This document shows, piece after piece, positions 58,028 through 64,000 of a stretch of DNA of 64,000 bases. The position numbers and the translations under genes were made by a program. The notes below the pieces were generated by a model, which saw only the letters and a list, made by a program, of their open reading frames with translations, did no database searches and was not told the origin of the DNA. The stretch comes from Rhizopus sp. PT2906. Its lineage: Eukaryota > Mucoromycota > Mucoromycetes > Mucorales > Rhizopodaceae. The stretch covers positions 54,731 through 118,730 of the forward strand of contig JAMYHX010000128.1 in the NCBI GenBank assembly GCA_025529335.1. Direction: 5' to 3'. The stretch's first letter is position 1. Every line of letters begins with the position of its first letter.

Positions 58028-58526
58028 AATGTAAAAATAAAATTATTCAATCTAAAAATAGTAATCTTCGATTGAAAAGATGGCCACATTCACATCGCCC
58101 TGCAGATTGTTTGCAGTTTGAGCTTGTCATACAGATGTATATTATATCTTTAAGATGAAAGAGAGAGAGAGAGCTTATTATTACAAACCAGGGTTATTAG
58201 TGGATCAATCATGACTATTGAGACTTATGCATGGTACATTATATTAAAATAATGCACTTTATGGTGATATTAACACTTATTTTTGTATTGCACTTTGTTA
58301 TTATGTATTAAGAGTCTATTCGTTAAATTACTGGGTCAATGCTAATCAAAACTTTTCAGTTGAAAAGAGCTCCTTCATAAGACAAATTAATAATCAGTAT
58401 ACGCAGATGCTTTCCTAGTATGAACTGATGATTCTTGAATTAGTACTTCTTTAGCTTTACTATTGAATACAATTTATTCATAAACTTATAGGATGAGAAA
58501 ACCACAATCTATTGTATATTTGATAG
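58028..58526. other. Intergenic, nothing recognised
   Basis: About 500 bp between two convergent genes, with a short GA run near 58159-58172. No gene seen. Confidence 0.5.
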
Positions 58527-59951
58527 TTATAGATTAGTAGGAGGAGGAGGGACACTTTCCATTTGAGTTGGCTGTCTCTTCCAAATGATGTCCATTTTAC
58601 GTTCATCCAATAATCTCTTTAATGTCGTCTCCCAAGCATCTATTTCTTTATCTTGAACATTTCCTCCCATCTCTAACAATTGGAGCTTCGGTACTCCATC
58701 CTTGAGTAATACATCTACCATGGCTTCTAAATCTTGATGAACGATTTGGTTACAGCCAATGTGAAGATGTTTAATACCACTCTCCCTTAATGCCGGTAGT
58801 GATTCAGAGCTTTCACCAAATCCACCGATGGCGTTTCCAAACAATCCCAGATATTCTAAGTTCGTATCCAGCAATATTCCAAAACCTTTGGCCTGAACGG
58901 CATTCTCTCCTAGCTCTAGACGGCGAAGGCTATTTGTTGTGCCCTTAGCAAGAAGGGTAGCGCCTTCATCATCAATTTGATTCTGGCGAAGTTTTAATTC
59001 CTGTACCCCAGATTCCGACAGATAACACGATAAAAGCTGGAGTGCACTTGATTCGATACTGTTGTTATCCAAGCATACATGTGTAAGTGTTTTGTTTGTA
59101 GCCAGTGCCTGACCAAGAGCAATTACCAATGCATTACCGTGTATTGTTCTCGCAGGATCGTTCTTTCTGATGTCTTCTTCTGTTAGTTTGCCTTCTGTTT
59201 GTTCCATAGCTGGTGGAGGTAAGCTTATTTCCTCTTCCATATCAGATACTACGTCCATCATCTTCAGTTTACGGATATGTTTATTATGAGCCAATGCAGA
59301 AGCCAACACGGCTGCACCGCTCAGCAGTGGGTTGTCTGATAAATCAAGATCCTCTAGTCTACTATCGTTATTATTGACCACTTGTGAAAGACTGTCTGCA
59401 CCTTCGGGCCCAATCTTATTCATGGCCAAATTGACACGTAAAAGTTTTGTGAGCACAGGTGAAAGAGTTTTGATGGCTCTGTCGTCTAATCCATTTCTTG
59501 CCAAGTTAATTTCTTCTAGACGACTATTCTTGGCTAAGCTGTCCGCTAGTAACTGCACTGCTTTATATTGATCGTCTGTGTTTGACAACAATCCCTTATT
59601 TTCTAAATCAAGCTTGATCAGTCCTTCATTAGCAGCCAATCCTTCGCAGAATGAGGCAAAAAGGACAGGATCCTTGCCAAAGGTAGCGTTTCCGAGGTTT
59701 AACGTTTCAAGTGTTTCATTTAGAGTTAATGCTTCACTTAATTGATCCATACATTCCGCATCAAGAGCGTGTCCAGAAATATAAAGTTCTTTAAGTACTG
59801 TGTTGTGTGCAATCGCTTGGAAAATTCTTGCTAGATCCTTTGTTGAAAGTCGACGAAAGCTCAGAATATGGAGAGATACAAGCTTAGGATCGTTGCTTTC
59901 CAGTTGCTTTACCCACTGATCAACAGCACCGTCATTTCCTCCCCACACCAT
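58527..59951 (-). CDS. Leucine-rich repeat protein (RNase-inhibitor/RanGAP type), 474 residues
   Basis: Single exon. Repeats of the ribonuclease-inhibitor class fill the protein, with units such as LKELYISGHALDAECMDQLS, ETLNLGNATFGKD, LIKLDLENKGLLSN, LEEINLARNGLDDRAIKTLS, LRVNLAMNKIGPEGADSLSQ, LTHVCLDNNSIESSALQLLS and LRRLELGENAVQAKGFGIL. The start MVWGGNDGAVDQWVKQLESN is not a RanGAP N-terminus, and a RanGAP acidic C-terminal region is lacking; the end is KRQPTQMESVPPPPTNL. So it is an LRR scaffold of unknown partner. No signal peptide. The ATG is the first in frame. Confidence 0.85.
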   Translation of the reverse strand: MVWGGNDGAVDQWVKQLESNDPKLVSLHILSFRRLSTKDLARIFQAIAHNTVLKELYISGHALDAECMDQLSEALTLNETLETLNLGNATFGKDPVLFASFCEGLAANEGLIKLDLENKGLLSNTDDQYKAVQLLADSLAKNSRLEEINLARNGLDDRAIKTLSPVLTKLLRVNLAMNKIGPEGADSLSQVVNNNDSRLEDLDLSDNPLLSGAAVLASALAHNKHIRKLKMMDVVSDMEEEISLPPPAMEQTEGKLTEEDIRKNDPARTIHGNALVIALGQALATNKTLTHVCLDNNSIESSALQLLSCYLSESGVQELKLRQNQIDDEGATLLAKGTTNSLRRLELGENAVQAKGFGILLDTNLEYLGLFGNAIGGFGESSESLPALRESGIKHLHIGCNQIVHQDLEAMVDVLLKDGVPKLQLLEMGGNVQDKEIDAWETTLKRLLDERKMDIIWKRQPTQMESVPPPPTNL

Positions 59952-60163
59952 GATTTAGTTGAGAAAAGATGTCTTTTTTTGTTTGGGCAAAGTGACTTTT
60001 TTCTAAAAGGGGAATTTCCTCTTTATTTTGCTTTATGCTAATATTTTTTGAACGCTCTTATCCTTGAATGCTTTTTTGCTTAAAACATATCTTCTCGATA
60101 GCTTCTTTTTTTTTTGTTTTCGAATGTAGGATAAAATATGTACAAGAGAAAAAAAAAAGTATA

Positions 60164-61866
60164 TTATTCTTCTTCATTCTTTGTTTCTTGGGTAGACGAT
60201 TGAACGATATTTAAGCTTCCTCTTCGAACATTGTTATCATCTATGACTTTTTCAGTTTTTGGTAGAGGACAAGACTCTGAGGTGATCACTTTGGGTTCAT
60301 CATTTGAGTCTGAGGTTTGTAAAGTCCATGGTAAAGCACCCATTCTATAGACTAAATGAGTACAAGAGTATATACAATGCATATATATATTACATACCTT
60401 GCATAAAACATTTGTAATCGTAAACGCATAGCTTCTTGATAAAGGTCTGGTATACTTCTATTACTATATAAGCCTTGTCTTATATTTCTAATCAACACAT
60501 AAAATTCACAAACAGCCACCAGTCTATCACGGCAAAATCGATCAATACATGCCCAGTCATCAAAGTAAGATATTCTAAAGCGGTAAGGCAATGCTGTGCC
60601 GTCGTTCCTTCCACATGCTTGACACCCACTAAAAACTGTTGCTTGATTATTGCTATTACTAAATCTTTCCCACATCATTGATTTGGCTGCCGAAATCTTC
60701 AACGGATTCTCGCTTACTAGTCTCTTGGCTTGTTCTTCTGCGAATCCTTGAGGAGCCTCTTCAATGAAGCAGCTATTTAATGCAATCGCTTCATTAACCT
60801 TGCGTGCTGACAATCGAGAATTTGGACCAAACCGAAGACAGGCTTCGACATCCTCTTCTTGACAGTTCTTCATGAATGGTATTGAATGAATCTTTTTAAG
60901 AGGCACTGATTTTCCTGTTTCAACAAATTCTTTAAATTCTTCCAACATGAGTGAATCAATTTCGATATGTTTTCCATTCAATGGCTGTGACATCTTTTCG
61001 GATAATAAAGCAGTAATATCTTTGACATGATCTGGTGTCTTGGGCATATCGCTGTTATCTTCGCTAGTATTATTTTTCATCATTTCTTCCATTCTCTTTC
61101 GTAGTTCTTTCAGCTGCATCTGCTCAGCTGCCAATCTTTCTCTTGTCTCTTGTAGTTGATTTTCCAAGTGCTTATGTGCTATTTCCAAGTTGTGTTTTTC
61201 TCTTTTTTCATTAGCAACCATACCGTTAGCTTCTTCAAATAGACGTCGTGATAAATCTTCAAGTTCACTTTCAACCATATCTTTTGAATGTTGTATTTCT
61301 GCTACTCGTTCAATTTCATCTACGTATTTATCATTCAATAATTCCATATCACTTTGTAATGCTTGAAACTTGGCTGTTTTATCATCTAATTCTAAGGTGA
61401 CCTGCTCTAAACGACTGTTGAGCTCTTTGATAGATTCCATTTGCTCAGCAATCCTGGATTGTTCATGTTTCAACTGCTCCTCGAGTATAGCAATTTCATT
61501 TTCATGGTTATTCTTTTCGGACAACAGCTCTTCGATGATAGGTATAGTTGAACGACACAGAGCACAATGTCTGATATCTTGTTTGTCAATAATCTTTTGG
61601 CAAGGACAATCAAGATTGCTGTCTCTTGGCGTTGTAAGTGAAGTCGTCGCTGCTGGCTTTAATTGGATGATCGGAGAAGAGGAGCTTGGTGAGATGGGTA
61701 GTGATGGAGGTGGAGGAATGAACTTGGCCTCATCGGCACTTTTTGTATTATTATTATTATTATTATTGTTACTCGGAAGTGGTCTTTCAATAACAGCTTG
61801 TAGACTGGAATACAAGTTTGCAATTTCTTCGTCTTTTACTTTGCCATGTTGCTTTGTAGGATCCAT
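60164..61866 (-). CDS. SEC2: SEC2/Rabin8-type Rab guanine nucleotide exchange factor
   Basis: Activates the exocytic Rab (Sec4) on secretory vesicles. Two exons (61866-60398, 60344-60164) give 549 residues. The frame is open upstream of 61866 but without ATG. N-terminus: an eight-Asn run, a Pro-rich stretch, a CxC plus CxxC pair (DCPCQKI, HCALC) and a long coiled coil. The Sec2p GEF signature is LSRRLFEEANGMVANEKREK, which includes the FEEAN.MVA core. The C-terminal domain has SGCQACGRNDGTALPYRFRI, then CRDRLVAVCEFYVLIRNIRQ and YQEAMRLRLQMFYAR, like Rabin8. The final exon is a hydrophilic acidic tail ending EEE. The AIM32-like gene lies upstream on the same strand, 119 bases away. Confidence 0.92.
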
Positions 61867-61985
61867 TCCGTTATTATTATAAAATAAAATGAACAATAAT
61901 AAACAAAGAGTAAAAAGAGAAAGAGAGAAAGAGAAAAAACAATTTAACTCCCTAAGGCGTGTACATGAAATGAAACTACACGTGA

Positions 61986-62900
61986 TTACAACTGGATAGG
62001 AGTGACTTGTCCCCTCCAAAGGTCCTTTATTACTCTTTGATGAATGATGTGTCTATCCACAATGTCTGCAACATGACATTGCCTAACATTCCCATACATG
62101 TGACCACCTAAACCACGTTGATGTATAATAACATTTCCAGCAAATTTATGTCCTAAACAGAACAAGATGAATCCTTGTTATCAAAAATAACATTTGATAT
62201 TACCTCCAAAATGACTTGTACCCCACACTTCTATTTTTCCGGTTAATCCTTTCTCTCGAATAACCCTTTCAAATTCTTCTACAATCAATGGTCCAATTCG
62301 ACCACATCGCATATCTCTGCGTCCATGGGTGCAGACTAAAATGAATGCATCTGCTTGCATATCATCACACTCAACATGTTTGGGTAAACTGGAGGATGCA
62401 TCTTTCCACATCGTGTCTAGAACAGGATAAAATGTCTCTAAGTGGTTAGGATTTACATCCTTGTAAATCTTGAATTCTGGAAATACGATAATGTCTGTCG
62501 TTTTAGAAGAAGCCGGTCGATCTGCAACGGTAGACAAGATGGCTTTATCATCGTGTGTAGATCTGTTCTCTTTTAACCATCTGTTCTTTAAGTGATCTAT
62601 TGAATGAATGATGCCTCCACGGTGCGCTTCTACTTTTGCCCTTGTCCATTCTAGAGCATCAGGACCAATGCACGCGACCACATGTCGTAAGCCACTAGGA
62701 CGTACCATAGGTTCATGAATCTCTATTTTTCTGCCTAGTACGTCAGGTATAGGATGTGCCTGACATGGTACATATCCATTTGCTGCTACTTTGGCACTAT
62801 CGGGACAGCATGGTTCAAACCTTGAAAATTTGAATGGTTTATCATCAAAAGGGATGGTAGAATACAATCTTCTACGACATATGAGTGCTCTACGCAACAT
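61986..62900 (-). CDS. AIM32/Apd1-like thioredoxin-fold Fe-S protein, mitochondrial
   Basis: Sucrase/ferredoxin-like family; yeast Aim32 and Apd1 bind a 2Fe-2S cluster and are linked to redox control. Two exons (62900-62204, 62152-61986) give 287 residues. The N-terminus MLRRALICRRRLYSTIPFD is a strong mitochondrial presequence. Family motifs: CCPDSAK near the N-terminus; CTHGRRDMRCGRIGPLI; and WGTSHFGGHKFAGNVII, with the His pair of HFGGHK. The intron splits the HFGG|HK block and is needed to reach the second His. The C-terminus ends with YGNVRQCHVADIVDRHI, as in Aim32-type proteins. The end lies 119 bases before the SEC2 start on the same strand. Confidence 0.9.
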
Positions 62901-63829
62901 TAGTAAATGAAAAGATATTTCGAGTTTGATTTAAATAATAAAAGGAAGAAAGAAAAAGAATTTAACCGTGTCGCGCTTTTTCGGATAGGTTTGAGTTTTT
63001 ATTTCAGCAATGGATAAAGAACAATGTCCTTTTTCTAAACTCTTTATGAATCTATTGACCAATAGATCTATACTTGTTTCTTTTGATATATATATAAAAG
63101 CTCCAGTAGAGTTCTATACTGAAAAGATATAAAAGAAAGAGTAATGTCTATAGTCTGTGTGCTTGTTTACAAGTTCATTCTCCGTTTATCATCTCTTTTT
63201 CACCGACACTGAACCTCATTGTCAAAGTCTAACAAAGATTCCTAATCTCTTTGTTGAATCTGAATTTATTAGTGAGCCATGTTCCTTGTCACTTGACATT
63301 TTCTCGTCTTGTAAAAAAAAAAAAAAACCAATTAAAGCGGACAATTTGGAGCTTACGATCGACTTCAAATGCAATTACAAACTGATTGTTCAAGAGCTGA
63401 AGGCGATTCTATTTGCGTTACAATCTTGTAATGAGTTATATTTTCAGCTAGTAAGGGGGAGGAGGGATTAGGGCGCTGGATAGTACAACTGATATAGACA
63501 AGACAGAATGGTGCTAAGGGCTTGAATATTGATCTATAGAGAATAGGACTTATAAGGTAAGAGCGAGACGATTGGCGGCAAGTATAGATGAATAGAGAAA
63601 AGGGGAATAGACGGATAGCCTAAGGACAATAAGAATAATGTGACAATTGATCAAAGTTTTTATTAAAAGAAAATAAATGAGGATATTTATATAAAATTAG
63701 AAGAAATGTAATGTGATAAAAAAAAGAATCAGCTTATGCGTGGATTTATAATGAATTATGACATAAAAGTACAACTGAGAGATGAACCACCTGGAGTTTC
63801 TTCATAAATATGTCCTATACTATCAGGGA
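62901..63829. other. Intergenic, unsupported frames
   Basis: AT-rich DNA. TATAAAAG elements at about 63093-63100 and 63129-63136 lie near an ATG at 63144, but that frame ends after 22 codons. The overlapping 104-codon frame (63157-63471) lacks an ATG and crosses a 14-A run. No gene is supported. Confidence 0.45.
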
Positions 63830-64000
63830 CCACTCTTCAACTCTGTAAGGATATGTGTTAAATATGAAAATATAGAGCAAGAAGAGCCTGTCTTTTGGTA
63901 GTGAAGATGCAGAAGAAAGCATTTTTTTTTTTCGTATTTTCAATAGATCGTCAACACATTTAGATGAAGATCTATTATACAAGGAATACGTTCCGTCAAT
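63830..64000 (-). repeat. Dispersed repeat, copy B (inverted relative to 36597-36765)
   Basis: The reverse complement of this edge segment matches 36597-36765, beginning ATTGACGGAACGTATTCC at base 64000. Near-identity holds for roughly 140 bases and fades toward 63830, where flanking DNA is unrelated. The match reaches the window edge, so the element may continue beyond it. Confidence 0.85.

Noticed and set aside
61867..62019. Upstream extension of the SEC2 frame with a hydrophobic segment
   Set aside because: It has no ATG and overlaps the 3' end of the AIM32-like coding exon; the hydrophobic text is from a pyrimidine-rich leader.
63157..63471. 104-codon open frame near the right edge
   Set aside because: It has no ATG, crosses a 14-A run, and no family is recognisable.

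Overview
The window is fungal nuclear DNA, most likely from an early-diverging lineage of the Mucoromycota (Mucorales-like). The evidence is AT-rich spacers, many very short introns (about 45-65 nt) with GT..AG ends and CTAAC/CTAAT-type branch sites, ATG starts in A-rich leaders, and a gene set that combines fungal proteins (STT4, SEC2, separase) with genes lost in common yeasts (CARM1-type PRMT4, ERH, an Rrm4-like endosomal RNA carrier). I assembled exons by hand so that every junction keeps frame. None has been checked against RNA or a database.

Layout. 1-7.0 kb: 3' part of a PI4-kinase (STT4), a CARM1-like methyltransferase and a PRP4/PRPF4B splicing kinase. 7.1-10.1 kb: a decayed, tandemly duplicated gene of unknown family and a Tc1-like transposase remnant. 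10.5-20 kb: an orphan poly-Q protein, ribosomal protein eL34, ESF1 (18S rRNA maturation), ERH, and a long RNA-binding protein with three RRMs and a C-terminal MLLE domain. 20.3-31 kb: trimethyllysine dioxygenase, an SR protein with two zinc knuckles built from microexons, 6-phosphogluconolactonase, a secreted repeat protein, two small convergent genes whose stop ends overlap, SPF45/RBM17, and NC2-beta/DR1. 30.8-38.6 kb: a gene desert with a minisatellite, simple repeats, a possible retroposed poly(A) tract and one copy of a dispersed repeat. 38.6-43 kb: a class V-like myosin that ends without a globular tail, and an orphan coiled-coil gene. 45-55.8 kb: COG6, separase in 19 exons with one GC-AG intron, and a tiny CYSTM gene. 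55.8-64 kb: an unresolved decayed-looking stretch, a small basic ORF, an LRR protein, a SEC2-type Rab GEF, an AIM32-like thioredoxin-fold Fe-S protein, and at the right edge an inverted copy of the repeat seen near 36.6 kb.

Functionally, three themes recur. One is RNA processing (PRPF4B, SPF45, the SR protein, ERH, ESF1, eL34, CARM1). Another is membrane traffic and polarity (STT4, myosin V, SEC2, COG6, Rrm4-like), which suits a hyphal organism. The third is basic metabolism and cell cycle (6PGL, TMLH, separase). The closeness of these genes is probably incidental. I found no rRNA, tRNA or CRISPR features.
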